DNA of 64,000 nt from Granulicella arctica (GTDB lineage: Bacteria; Acidobacteriota; Terriglobia; Terriglobales; Acidobacteriaceae), in the NCBI RefSeq assembly GCF_025685605.1, contig NZ_JAGTUT010000002.1, positions 186,001 through 250,000 of the forward strand, read 5' to 3'. Below are positions 1 through 8,576 of the stretch, piece by piece. Under the pieces are notes generated by a model that saw only the letters and a list, made by a program, of their open reading frames with translations, was not told the DNA's origin and ran no database searches. The first letter of the stretch is position 1. Every line of letters starts with the position of its first letter. The position numbers and the translations under genes are program-made.

Positions 1-993
1 GAACGCTTGCAACCCGCTCGCCCGACCGTTCGACGCTGTTACGGAGTTCAGCATCTGCTCTACTCGCCGTTCCACGCTGCGTGCGTGCCGGAAGTAAAGC
101 CGCATCCAATACGCTGCATCTGCTCCGCCATCGGTCTCGGCGCCTGCACGATGAAATCCAATCGCCGATGCCGCCGCCGAGTCCTGCGCCTGCCAGTCCA
201 GAGTATTGTCGTCCCGCTCGTGACGATAGTGCAGGAAACAACGAACGCGATAAAGAAACTCAATCGCCTGCCGAAACTCCTCTTCGATAGCGGAGCCTGT
301 CGCTGGAACCATTGCCGAAGCATTCTTCTCTGCCGCACGCAGCATCACGATCCATCCACAAACATGAACATCCCGCAGACCGCCCGGACAATCCTTGATG
401 TTCGGCTCAAGATGGAAGAGAGTGTCGCCATACTTTGCATGCCGAGCACGCGTTACCTCGACGAGGCGTGCCAGGATCGCCTTGTTCTCTCGACGGAGCA
501 GCTTCGGCAAAGCCTGATACAGCACCTGGTTGTGCAACAGAGCGTCTCCCGCGATGAGGCGATGATCCAGCAACGACAGCGTGAATTCAGCTACATCCGG
601 GTCAAACTTGTCACACTCAGCGGCTTTTCGTGTGGTCGGGGAAACCCGAATCCCACAGTCCCAAAGCTCCTGGCTAACCCGACGGATGGAGTCCTTGACA
701 TCCTTCTCCAGCACCTTTCCATCGAGTAGGAAGAGCAGGTCCACGTCGGAATAGGGAAAGAGTTCCTTTCGGCCGTAACCGCCAACGGCAAGCACAGCTA
801 TACCGGAGGCCAATCGCCCGTTCGCCTCAATGGCTTGCTGCCATAATATCTGCACCAGGCCATCAATTGCGAGTGACCGCGCAGCAATCGTCTCACTCCC
901 TGAGGCTCCAGCCTCAAAGGCACCACGAATCTCCAGCATTCTCCGCTGGTACTGGCCACGCATTCCGATCTGGGGCTCTTCGTTTGCCTGCAT
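1..993 (-). CDS. glnD: [Protein-PII] uridylyltransferase GlnD, N-terminal part (runs off left edge)
   Basis: GlnD uridylylates and deuridylylates PII in response to glutamine, so it is the nitrogen sensor of the cell. About 331 codons are open on the minus strand down to base 1 with no stop. Residues 71-75 read GGYGR and are followed by a SDVDLL segment, the nucleotidyltransferase signature of the GlnD family; later come the NTase helper-helix features EPNIKDCPGGLRD. The ATG at 993 begins MQANEEPQ; an in-frame TTG lies just before it and no strong ribosome site is visible, so the start is moderately sure. The HD and ACT domains expected in GlnD would lie outside the window. The next genes upstream are glnB and amtB on the same strand, the natural partners of this enzyme. 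Confidence 0.93.
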   Translation of the reverse strand, partial: MQANEEPQIGMRGQYQRRMLEIRGAFEAGASGSETIAARSLAIDGLVQILWQQAIEANGRLASGIAVLAVGGYGRKELFPYSDVDLLFLLDGKVLEKDVKDSIRRVSQELWDCGIRVSPTTRKAAECDKFDPDVAEFTLSLLDHRLIAGDALLHNQVLYQALPKLLRRENKAILARLVEVTRARHAKYGDTLFHLEPNIKDCPGGLRDVHVCGWIVMLRAAEKNASAMVPATGSAIEEEFRQAIEFLYRVRCFLHYRHERDDNTLDWQAQDSAAASAIGFHRAGAETDGGADAAYWMRLYFRHARSVERRVEQMLNSVTASNGRASGLQAF

Positions 994-1073
994 CAATTTG
1001 TCGTGAAGAACCTACAGCATACAGCCAGTCATCCACGAAACCGTACTACAGATAATCACATGACGACTGGCAG

Positions 1074-1412
1074 CTAAAGGGCAATCTCGCCCCGCTCGTC
1101 ATTTCGGATACGAATCGCCTCGTCGATCTTCGAGACGAAGATCTTGCCGTCACCAATCGTTCCCGTCCGAGCCGTCGTGATAATTGCCTGGATTGCAGCT
1201 TCGAGCATCTCGTCCGAAACCACCAGTTCCAGCTTGACCTTCGGCAACAGGTCAACCGAATACTCGCGTCCGCGGTAGAACTCCGTATGGCCCTTTTGAC
1301 GACCATGGCCCCGTGCCTCGAGGATCGTTATACCCGAAACTCCGATCTCGACCAACGCATCCTTAACCGCGTCCAGCTTCGACGGCTGAATGACCGCTTC
1401 AATCTTCTGCAT
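1074..1412 (-). CDS. glnB: Nitrogen regulatory protein PII
   Basis: PII trimer protein that binds ATP/ADP and 2-oxoglutarate and regulates AmtB and nitrogen metabolism. The 112-residue length is standard. The T-loop carries Tyr51 (REYSVDLLPK), the uridylylation site, and the C-terminal TGxxGDGKIFV motif is present. The ATG at 1412 is chosen because a GAGGCG ribosome site lies a few bases upstream and the protein then begins MQKIEAV as in the family; longer in-frame readings have no family support. It sits between glnD and amtB, 55 bases after the amtB stop, so co-transcription amtB-glnB-glnD is likely. GlnB versus GlnK cannot be separated from sequence; the amtB linkage would favour a GlnK-like role. 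Confidence 0.95.
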   Translation of the reverse strand: MQKIEAVIQPSKLDAVKDALVEIGVSGITILEARGHGRQKGHTEFYRGREYSVDLLPKVKLELVVSDEMLEAAIQAIITTARTGTIGDGKIFVSKIDEAIRIRNDERGEIAL

Positions 1413-1467
1413 CTTGTTTTCGCCTCTCGCTACTCGTTCGTCTGGTATTACCAGGTTAGATGAAGAA

Positions 1468-2910
1468 TCAGTGCGCCCAGTCGTAGCCTTCTTCACCATG
1501 CTGCGAAAGATCGAGGCCCTCGCGCTCATCCTCTTCACTGACCCGCAAACCGATAACCTTATCGACTACAAACAGAATGATAAGCGTTCCAACAATCGAA
1601 ACAGTCCACGCAATCGCTATCCCGACAAGCTGGTTCAAGACCTGGTGCCCATTGCCCTCAAGCAGACCCGTCGCCTTGCCCGCTCCAAAGATCGGGTTGA
1701 TCGCGCTGTTCGCGAACACGCCTGTGAGAATTGCACCGATCGTTCCACCGGCACCGTGTACACCAAACGCATCGAGCGAATCGTCATAGCCGAAAGCAGC
1801 CTTTACCTTTACGACCATCAGGTAGCAGCACACTCCGACGATCAGCCCAATCCATAACGCCGACATTGGCGTCACAAACCCGGCTGCCGGTGTAATGCCA
1901 ACCAGCCCGGCAACCGCGCCCGAAATTGCTCCGAGTGCCGAAACCTTACCTTGGCGCAGCCACTCCGCCGCACCCCAGCCGATCGCCGCAGCAGCAGCAG
2001 CAAAGTGCGTCGCCACGAAGGCCGAGGTCGCCAGGGGACCAGCGCCAAGTGCGCTTCCGGCGTTGAACCCAAACCAGCCAACCCACAGAAGGCAGGCTCC
2101 GATGAAGCTGAGCACCACCGAATGGGGCGGCATAGGAACTTTGGGATAACCGAGCCTTTTGCCAAGATAGAGCGCAGTCACCAGCGCCGACACTCCCGAA
2201 GTTACGTGGACAACCGTCCCTCCAGCAAAATCAAGGCAAGGAAACCTTCCGCCTAGGGCGGCATTCAGAAACCCACCCTTGCCCCAGACCATATGCGCCA
2301 TTGGGCTGTACACAATGAACGCCCAGAGCACCATAAACACCAGCATCGCGGAAAACTTCATTCTTTCGGCAAACGCACCCGTAATCAGCGCCGGCGTGAT
2401 AATCGCGAACATCAATTGGTAGACCATGAAGGTCTGTAGCGGAATCGTTGCCGCATAATCCTTGTCGGGCATCAGACCGACGCCATGCAAGAAGGCATTA
2501 TGCAGTCCGCCGATGAAGGCATTGCCAGTCCCAAACGCCAGGGAGTAGGTGACCAGCCCCCAAAGCACCGTGATTACGGCCATCATCGCGAAGGTCTGCA
2601 TCATCGTGCCGAGGATGTTCTTCTTGCGCACCAGGCCGCCATAGAAGAGCGCCAGTCCCGGCCCGCTCATCATCAGGACAAGGGCTGCCGACACCAGCAT
2701 CCATCCGTTATCGCCTGCCGTCTGCGCCGCCGCGATTGCCGTGGCATTGTCGCTTGCCTGCTTTTCAAGCACCGCGATCCGGTCCGTCTGGGAAGTCGCT
2801 GCCGTCTGCGCGAGCGCCATCGAACAGGTCATCCCAAACAGCATCACTACAGCAACCAGCATCAGTACGGTGCGACGACAACGAACTCCAAAAGAGAGCA
2901 GAACAGCCAT
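1468..2910 (-). CDS. amtB: Ammonium transporter AmtB
   Basis: Ammonium channel of the Amt/Mep/Rh family in the inner membrane. The protein begins with a cleavable signal peptide ending near ALAQ, then a short extracellular helix (TDRIAVLEKQ), then about eleven membrane helices. The pore twin histidines are present in GGTVVHVTSG and GVHGAGG, and the GPGLALFYGGLVR helix is typical. The C-terminal tail (EEDEREGLDLSQHGEEGYDW) is the PII-contact region. The ATG at 2910 gives the better spacing to a GGGTGA site; an ATG five codons earlier (2925) is possible. It is the first gene of the apparent amtB-glnB-glnD unit, so expression under nitrogen limitation is expected, but no sigma-54 promoter was recognised upstream. 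Confidence 0.94.
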   Translation of the reverse strand: MAVLLSFGVRCRRTVLMLVAVVMLFGMTCSMALAQTAATSQTDRIAVLEKQASDNATAIAAAQTAGDNGWMLVSAALVLMMSGPGLALFYGGLVRKKNILGTMMQTFAMMAVITVLWGLVTYSLAFGTGNAFIGGLHNAFLHGVGLMPDKDYAATIPLQTFMVYQLMFAIITPALITGAFAERMKFSAMLVFMVLWAFIVYSPMAHMVWGKGGFLNAALGGRFPCLDFAGGTVVHVTSGVSALVTALYLGKRLGYPKVPMPPHSVVLSFIGACLLWVGWFGFNAGSALGAGPLATSAFVATHFAAAAAAIGWGAAEWLRQGKVSALGAISGAVAGLVGITPAAGFVTPMSALWIGLIVGVCCYLMVVKVKAAFGYDDSLDAFGVHGAGGTIGAILTGVFANSAINPIFGAGKATGLLEGNGHQVLNQLVGIAIAWTVSIVGTLIILFVVDKVIGLRVSEEDEREGLDLSQHGEEGYDWAH

Positions 2911-3102
2911 GCTTATATCACCCATTTCAAAGATATGCAGATCGCATCTTGCCAGGTTCGAGAGCCAGTTGTTCCGAATCGACGTCGGGCAAGCCCATGG
3001 TGAAAGGCAGCTTAGTCGCTCAGCCAGATCATTTCAAATCGCTACGATGACCCTACTGTACACAAAAATTCATAAGGAATTCGTAAGTATTTGCGGCACG
3101 CC

Positions 3103-4014
3103 TCAGGGCACCAGCGGTGCAGCATATCCTCGCTCCCGCATCCACTTGATCAGCAGGTCCGGCCAGATGCTCAGAGCCGGATTAGCCGGGGCAAGACCCG
3201 CTCCATGAGCCCCATGCTGGAACAGGTGCATCTCCGCTGGGACCTTCGCAGCGACCAGCGCTTGATAGAAGAGGACGCTGTTCATCACCGGCACTGTCCC
3301 GTCATCGGTCGTCGAAAAGATGAAAGTCGGCGGCGTCCTCGCATTGACCTGCGTCTCCGCTGACAGCGACTGTACGAGCGCAGGGGCAGGATGATCGCCC
3401 AGTAAATACTTCTTCGATCCACCATGAACGTAAGGCGGCTTGAACGTGATCACGGGATAGGCAAGGATCAGGAAATCCGGTCGACTTCCCTGCCGTTCCA
3501 CAACGTCCTGAGACCCAGCATGTCCATCGTCGTACTTCGTGCCGGCAGTGGCCGTGAGATGGCCTCCAGCGGAAAAGCCCATCACTCCCACATGATCGGT
3601 CGTGATTCCATATTGTGTTGCGTTTGCCCGTACCGTCCGAATCGCTCGCTGCGCGTCCTTCAACTCGATCGGATGGTGGTACTTCGGTCCAAGCCGGTAC
3701 GTCAAGACGAACGCCGCCACGCCGCGCTCATTCAGCCAACGCGCCACGGCAAAGCCTTCATAGTCCATCGCAAGATGCACGTATCCTCCACCCGGAGCGA
3801 CAATAACTCCCGTCTTCGTAGCATTTGGCACGGTCGGCAGAAACACCGTCAGCGTTGGCTTGTCCTCGTCGGCCGTTCCCAACGCACCTGGAGCACCATC
3901 CGGCCAGAGTAGCTCTGTACTCTGTGCAGACATCTTGCCACCAACCGCCGCGCTTATTGAAATACCCATCAGGCACACCATCGCCCAACGCAAACACCGT
4001 TCGCCCACTATCAT
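3103..4014 (-). CDS. Secreted alpha/beta-hydrolase, esterase type (BD-FAE / acetyl-xylan-esterase-like)
   Basis: Probable exported carbohydrate esterase or related serine hydrolase. After a signal peptide (cleavage near GKMSAQS) the fold shows an oxyanion segment APGGGYVHL, the nucleophile elbow GFSAGG, an acidic residue around TDDGTVP and the catalytic His in FQHGAHG. This matches the lipase/esterase family that deacetylates plant polysaccharides. The ATG at 4014 is preferred over an ATG 17 codons earlier because GAGGTG lies six bases before it and the signal peptide then starts cleanly. It stands alone, divergent from gmhA. Substrate is not determinable; peptide- or feruloyl-esterase activity is also possible. 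Confidence 0.8.
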   Translation of the reverse strand: MIVGERCLRWAMVCLMGISISAAVGGKMSAQSTELLWPDGAPGALGTADEDKPTLTVFLPTVPNATKTGVIVAPGGGYVHLAMDYEGFAVARWLNERGVAAFVLTYRLGPKYHHPIELKDAQRAIRTVRANATQYGITTDHVGVMGFSAGGHLTATAGTKYDDGHAGSQDVVERQGSRPDFLILAYPVITFKPPYVHGGSKKYLLGDHPAPALVQSLSAETQVNARTPPTFIFSTTDDGTVPVMNSVLFYQALVAAKVPAEMHLFQHGAHGAGLAPANPALSIWPDLLIKWMRERGYAAPLVP

Positions 4015-4140
4015 GCGTATCACCTCACGCCATACTAACGACATCGCAAGCCTCAGCCAACGCAACCCTTATACTGGAAAGGTTCTGATTGATTGGACCG
4101 ACCCAGCACGGTGCCACACCTTCCTCCCCCGGAGTTTTTC

Positions 4141-4746
4141 ATGAAGCACATCGTCCAGAAGCAGCTTGCCCAGTCGATCGCCACCATGCAGTCGGTCCTC
4201 GCCGATCCGCAGATCACCGACACCATCGTCACGATCGCTGAAATCACCGCCAAAGCTATGCTTGACGGACGCAAACTCATGATTGCCGGTAATGGTGGCT
4301 CCGCTGCCGACGCCCAGCACCTCGTCGCTGAGTTTGTCGCCCGCCTCACCGTCAATCGGCCAGCCTTACGCGCCGTCGCGCTCACGGTCGACTCCTCGAT
4401 CATCACGGCGATCGGCAACGACTTCGGCTACGACGACGTTTTCGCGCGCCAGATTGAAGCACTCGGTCAGCCGGGAGACATCTTTCTCGGCATTTCCACC
4501 TCGGGAAACTCAAAGAACATCATCAAAGCGCTGCACCTCGCCCGCGAGATGGGCATCACAACCGTCGGTTTCACCGGCAATGGCGGCGGTAAGATGCTCG
4601 ATATTTGCGACCACAACGTTATCATTCCCTCCGACGTCACCATGAACATTCAGGAGTCGCATATAGCCCTCGAGCACATCTATTGCATGCTCGTGGAGCG
4701 CTGCTACTTCGGCCCCACGTTCGAGACGGACTACACCTCACGCTGA
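4141..4746 (+). CDS. gmhA: Phosphoheptose isomerase (sedoheptulose 7-phosphate isomerase)
   Basis: Cytoplasmic SIS-domain enzyme converting D-sedoheptulose 7-phosphate to D-glycero-D-manno-heptose 7-phosphate, the first step to LPS core or S-layer heptose. The 201-residue chain has GNGGSAADAQHLVAEF, the STSGNSKNI sugar-phosphate loop, and the zinc-site region ESHIALEHIYC near the C terminus, all standard for GmhA. The start at 4141 (MKHIVQKQ) follows a CGGAG site; an in-frame ATG 16 codons upstream adds a proline-rich tail without family support. No other heptose genes are in the window. Confidence 0.9.
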   Translation: MKHIVQKQLAQSIATMQSVLADPQITDTIVTIAEITAKAMLDGRKLMIAGNGGSAADAQHLVAEFVARLTVNRPALRAVALTVDSSIITAIGNDFGYDDVFARQIEALGQPGDIFLGISTSGNSKNIIKALHLAREMGITTVGFTGNGGGKMLDICDHNVIIPSDVTMNIQESHIALEHIYCMLVERCYFGPTFETDYTSR

Positions 4747-4821
4747 TGCTGCGAAGCCGCTTATTCCACAGACGATCGCTTCAACCTCCAACTTGACGAG
4801 CATTTCTGCATCCAAGAAAAA

Positions 4822-6963
4822 ATGAGCCGCACACTTTTACCAGGTCGCCCCTATCCGCTCGGTGCCACTGTCTCCAGCAAAGGTACTAATTTCGCGCTAT
4901 TCTCCGAAGGCGCTACCAAGGTCGACATCTGCTTCTTCGACAAAGATGGCAAACAAACTGACTGTATTACCCTCCGCGAACGCACCGCTTTCGTCTGGCA
5001 CGGCCTCATCCGCGACATCAAGCCCGGCCAACTCTACGGTTATCGCGTTGACGGACCATGGGAACCAGAAATCGGTCATCGCTTCAACTATGCCAAGCTC
5101 CTTGTAGACCCGTACGCCGAAGCGATCTCCGGCAACGTCGATTGGAAAGCCCCGATCTACGCCTATGACGTAGCCTCGGGCGACGACCTCAAAATCGACA
5201 CGCAGGATAGCGCCGCCGGTGTTCCCCGCTCCGTAGTCGTCGACAGCAAGTTCGACTGGGGTGAGGATTGCCCGCCCGAGACTCCTCTTGCCGACTCAGT
5301 CATCTACGAAGTTCACGTCAAGGGTTTCAGCATCCGCAATCCCATGGTGCCCGAGAAGCTCCGCGGCACCTACGCTGGCCTCGCCCACGAGTCCAGCATC
5401 AACTACTTCAAAAAGCTCGGCATTACCGCGGTCGAACTCCTGCCCATCCACCACTTCATTGACGAAGGCCATCTTGTCGACAAAGACCTCGTTGACTACT
5501 GGGGCTATAACACTCTCGGCTACTTCGCCCCCATGGCCCGTTATAGCTCATGCGGCGACACCGGCGGTCAGGTCAACGAGTTCAAAGAGATGGTCAAATG
5601 CTTCCACGCCGCAGGCATCGAGGTCATCCTCGACGTGGTCTACAACCACACCTGCGAAGGTAACGAGCGTGGCCCCAATCTCTGTTGGAAGGGCGTCTGT
5701 AACACCACCTACTATCGCCTCATGGAAGGCGACGCACGCCATTACATGGACTACACCGGGACGGGCAACACCCTCAACGTCCGCAACCCGCAGGTCCTCA
5801 AGATGCTCATGGACTCGCTCCGCTACTGGGTCACCGAGATGCACGTCGACGGCTTCCGCTTCGATCTCGCCTCCACCCTGGCCCGCGAACTGCACGACGT
5901 CTCGAAGCTCTCCTCCTTCTTCGACACCATTCACCAGGATCCAACCCTGGCCGACATCAAGCTCATCGCCGAGCCATGGGATGTTGGTGACGGCGGCTAT
6001 CAGGTCGGCAACTTTCCCGTTCTCTGGGCCGAGTGGAACGGCAAGTATCGCGACACAGTTCGCCGCTTCTGGAAGGGTGACGAAGGCCAACTCTCCGACT
6101 TTGCCAACCGCCTCACAGGTTCAAGCGACCTCTATCAGTATGATGGCCGCAAGCCTTACGCCAGCATCAACTTCATCACCGCCCACGACGGCTTCACCCT
6201 CGACGACCTCGTCAGCTACAACGAGAAGCATAATGAGGCGAACGGGGACGACAACAATGACGGTGCCAACGACAACGACTCCTGGAATATGGGAGCCGAG
6301 GGCCCGACCGACGATCCGGCCATCAACAATCTTCGCGAACGGCAAACCCGCAACTTCCTGTCCACGCTGATGCTCTCTCAAGGTGTTCCAATGATTGCTG
6401 GAGGCGACGAGGTGGCTCGCTCCCAGCGAGGCAACAACAACTGCTACTGCCAGGACAACGAACTCACCTGGTTCGACTGGGACCTCGACGCGCCCCGTAA
6501 ACGTCTCCGCGACTTTACGAGTGAACTCATCCACTACCGCCTTGCTCATCCCAATCTGCACCGTCGCAAGTTCTTCCAGGACCGCACGATACACCAAGAA
6601 GGCAAGAGCATCGTCGAGCAGGATATTGCCTGGTTCAACACGGACGGCAACCAGGTTCCCGACAACGTCTGGGACACGGTATGGAACAAATCCATAGGGG
6701 TTCTCCTGAACGGACAGACTCTGCAAGTCACCGACGACGAGGGCCGTCCTGTTACCGACGATAGCTTCTTTATGGTCATCAACGCAGCTCCGGATGGCGT
6801 AGAGTTCGTCCTTCCCCCTTCACCTACTGGCGGAAAGTGGTGCCGGGTTATCGATACGGAAGATATTGACAACCCATTCGGCCACGCAAATACGGGGAAA
6901 AAAACCATCGTAGGCGGTCGTTCTCTCATGCTGTTCAGCGACGCAGCAAAGCCAGACGCATAG
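4822..6963 (+). CDS. glgX: Glycogen debranching enzyme / isoamylase (GH13_11)
   Basis: Hydrolyses alpha-1,6 branches of (phosphorylase-trimmed) glycogen. The 713-residue protein has an N-terminal CBM48 domain (PLGATVSSKGTNFALFSEGA), then the GH13 barrel: YNHT at residues 274-277, nucleophile Asp348 in DGFRFDLAS, acid/base Glu384 in LIAEPWD, and Asp456 in FITAHDGFTL. The NEKHNEANGDDNNDG loop is characteristic of GlgX/TreX. Start by first ATG; upstream AGAAAAA is only a weak ribosome site. It follows gmhA by 75 bases on the same strand, and a strong hairpin follows its stop. Confidence 0.93.
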   Translation: MSRTLLPGRPYPLGATVSSKGTNFALFSEGATKVDICFFDKDGKQTDCITLRERTAFVWHGLIRDIKPGQLYGYRVDGPWEPEIGHRFNYAKLLVDPYAEAISGNVDWKAPIYAYDVASGDDLKIDTQDSAAGVPRSVVVDSKFDWGEDCPPETPLADSVIYEVHVKGFSIRNPMVPEKLRGTYAGLAHESSINYFKKLGITAVELLPIHHFIDEGHLVDKDLVDYWGYNTLGYFAPMARYSSCGDTGGQVNEFKEMVKCFHAAGIEVILDVVYNHTCEGNERGPNLCWKGVCNTTYYRLMEGDARHYMDYTGTGNTLNVRNPQVLKMLMDSLRYWVTEMHVDGFRFDLASTLARELHDVSKLSSFFDTIHQDPTLADIKLIAEPWDVGDGGYQVGNFPVLWAEWNGKYRDTVRRFWKGDEGQLSDFANRLTGSSDLYQYDGRKPYASINFITAHDGFTLDDLVSYNEKHNEANGDDNNDGANDNDSWNMGAEGPTDDPAINNLRERQTRNFLSTLMLSQGVPMIAGGDEVARSQRGNNNCYCQDNELTWFDWDLDAPRKRLRDFTSELIHYRLAHPNLHRRKFFQDRTIHQEGKSIVEQDIAWFNTDGNQVPDNVWDTVWNKSIGVLLNGQTLQVTDDEGRPVTDDSFFMVINAAPDGVEFVLPPSPTGGKWCRVIDTEDIDNPFGHANTGKKTIVGGRSLMLFSDAAKPDA

Positions 6964-6979
6964 AGCTTGTCAAATCCAT

Positions 6980-7011
6980 CGACTGCACCATACCGTATCT
7001 TGGTGCAGTCG
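6980..7011 (+). terminator. Hairpin after glgX
   Basis: An 11-bp perfect stem (CGACTGCACCA with TGGTGCAGTCG) encloses a 10-base loop, 17 bases after the glgX stop. The bases following it are not T-rich, so it may be a weak intrinsic terminator, an RNA-stabilising hairpin, or a protein-binding site. Confidence 0.6.
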
Positions 7012-7043
7012 CTTAATCCAGGACGCGAGCAGAAGCGGAACCG

Positions 7044-8576
7044 ATGCAGACCTTCTACAAAGACGATCCGTTGGCGATCTCGTCCATACGATCAGCAGCC
7101 CGACTGATCAAGCGTCTCGCAGTTGGCAGCTACGTTCGCGTCTTAGCACTAACTCTGCTGGCATTGACGGTCACTCCTTCAAGAGAAGCGTCAGGCTACT
7201 CGTTTCTCACCCACGAGCAACTCATCGACCTCACCTGGAAGGCTTCGATCCGGCCTCTCCTATTGCAAAGGTACCCAAAGCTCACGCGCGCGGAAGTGCT
7301 TACGGCTCACGCCTACGCCTATGGCGGGTCAGCCATCCAGGATGTTGGCTACTATCCCGGTGGCGACAAATTCTTCTCCGACCTCACGCACTACGTCCGT
7401 TCCGGCGACTTCATTACCGCGCTCTTCCGAAACGCTCATAACGCCAACGAACTCGCCTTCGCCATCGGCGCACTCTCCCATTACGTCGGCGATGTCATCG
7501 GCCATCCTGACGCGACCAACGTTGCCGTCCCCCTTGAGTTTCCAAAGCTTGCCGCCCGTTATGGCCCGGTGGTCAACTACGCACAGGCCGAGCATCCCCA
7601 CGTCCAGACCGAGTTTGCCTTCGACATTAACGAAATAGCCAACCACCGCTTCGCACCCGCAGCCTACCTCAAGCACATAGGCCTCGCTGTGCCCGTGAAG
7701 CAATTAGCCACCGCCTACTACGAAACCTACGGCATCGGCGGCGAGTACGCCTCAGGCCGTCGCCGTCTCAGCCTGAGTGGCTACCGCTTCGCCGTCCGCA
7801 GCCTTCTGCCGCGCGTCGCATTTGCAGAGACCGTCCTCCATCGCAAGAGCTTCCCCATCGACTCTCCCGGGCCAGAGATTGACCTCCTTAAAAAACAACT
7901 CGCCCAGGCCGACTTCGAAAATGGCTGGGATCAATATCGTAAGAAGCCCGGCATCGGAACCTACTCCCTCGCAGGCTTCATCTATGTCGTTCCCAAGTTC
8001 GGTCCTCTCAAGTTGCTCGCCATCAAGGGTCCAACTTCCATCACCGAGGATGATTACGTTCGTAGCTTCAATCTCAGCATCATCGAACTCCGTCACCAGC
8101 TAACCCGCGTAGGCACTGCAGATCACGCAATCCCCAACCGCGACCTGGACACTGGCGCGAAGGTCAAACCCGGCGGCTATCGTCTCACCGATGACACCTA
8201 CGCCAAGCTACTGCGTGAACTCACCAGCACTCCCGACCGCCCCATCCCACCCGGCATCAAAACAGACATCGCAGAGTACTATGCAGACCCCAGTGCGCCA
8301 ATCGTCACTAAGAAGAACCCCAAGCGCTGGGCTGAGGTCCAACACGACCTGACCATCCTCGCCTCCATGAAGACCACCACTCTGCCCCCAGACATTCCCG
8401 ACCAGCCGGACGTTCCACCCCCCACAACGCCCACACCCGAACCTGGCCAGCCAGACCTCAACACCCCGGCTTCGCGCACCGCGACACCTCCGCCTAATCC
8501 CGGAGCCATCGAATCAATGTCCCTTCACCACCTCAAGCACCTTACCACTCCACGCCTTGGCTCCGCTCTGGCTTAG
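7044..8576 (+). CDS. Secreted zinc-dependent phospholipase C-like protein
   Basis: Resembles the zinc-dependent phospholipase C / S1-P1 nuclease-like fold (PF00882). After an N-terminal signal or anchor (hydrophobic stretch about residues 33-50) the mature part starts YSFLTHEQ, and His/Asp metal-ligand candidates occur in FLTHE, AIQDVGYYPGGD, DLTHYV and ALSHYVGDVIGHPDA. The last 100 residues are rich in proline and threonine, probably a surface linker. Start is the first ATG, with no strong ribosome site. The 3' end overlaps the end of the convergent GH31 gene by 63 bases. Enzyme activity and substrate are not shown by the sequence; proteins of this type are common and uncharacterised in Acidobacteriota. 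Confidence 0.75.
   Translation: MQTFYKDDPLAISSIRSAARLIKRLAVGSYVRVLALTLLALTVTPSREASGYSFLTHEQLIDLTWKASIRPLLLQRYPKLTRAEVLTAHAYAYGGSAIQDVGYYPGGDKFFSDLTHYVRSGDFITALFRNAHNANELAFAIGALSHYVGDVIGHPDATNVAVPLEFPKLAARYGPVVNYAQAEHPHVQTEFAFDINEIANHRFAPAAYLKHIGLAVPVKQLATAYYETYGIGGEYASGRRRLSLSGYRFAVRSLLPRVAFAETVLHRKSFPIDSPGPEIDLLKKQLAQADFENGWDQYRKKPGIGTYSLAGFIYVVPKFGPLKLLAIKGPTSITEDDYVRSFNLSIIELRHQLTRVGTADHAIPNRDLDTGAKVKPGGYRLTDDTYAKLLRELTSTPDRPIPPGIKTDIAEYYADPSAPIVTKKNPKRWAEVQHDLTILASMKTTTLPPDIPDQPDVPPPTTPTPEPGQPDLNTPASRTATPPPNPGAIESMSLHHLKHLTTPRLGSALA

Noticed and set aside
2926..3102. A sigma-54 promoter before amtB
   Set aside because: A TGGCA segment exists on the minus strand but the GG-N10-GC spacing is not met.
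1390..3208. Plus-strand frames opposite glnB and amtB
   Set aside because: Shadow frames of the membrane-protein gene; no ribosome sites.
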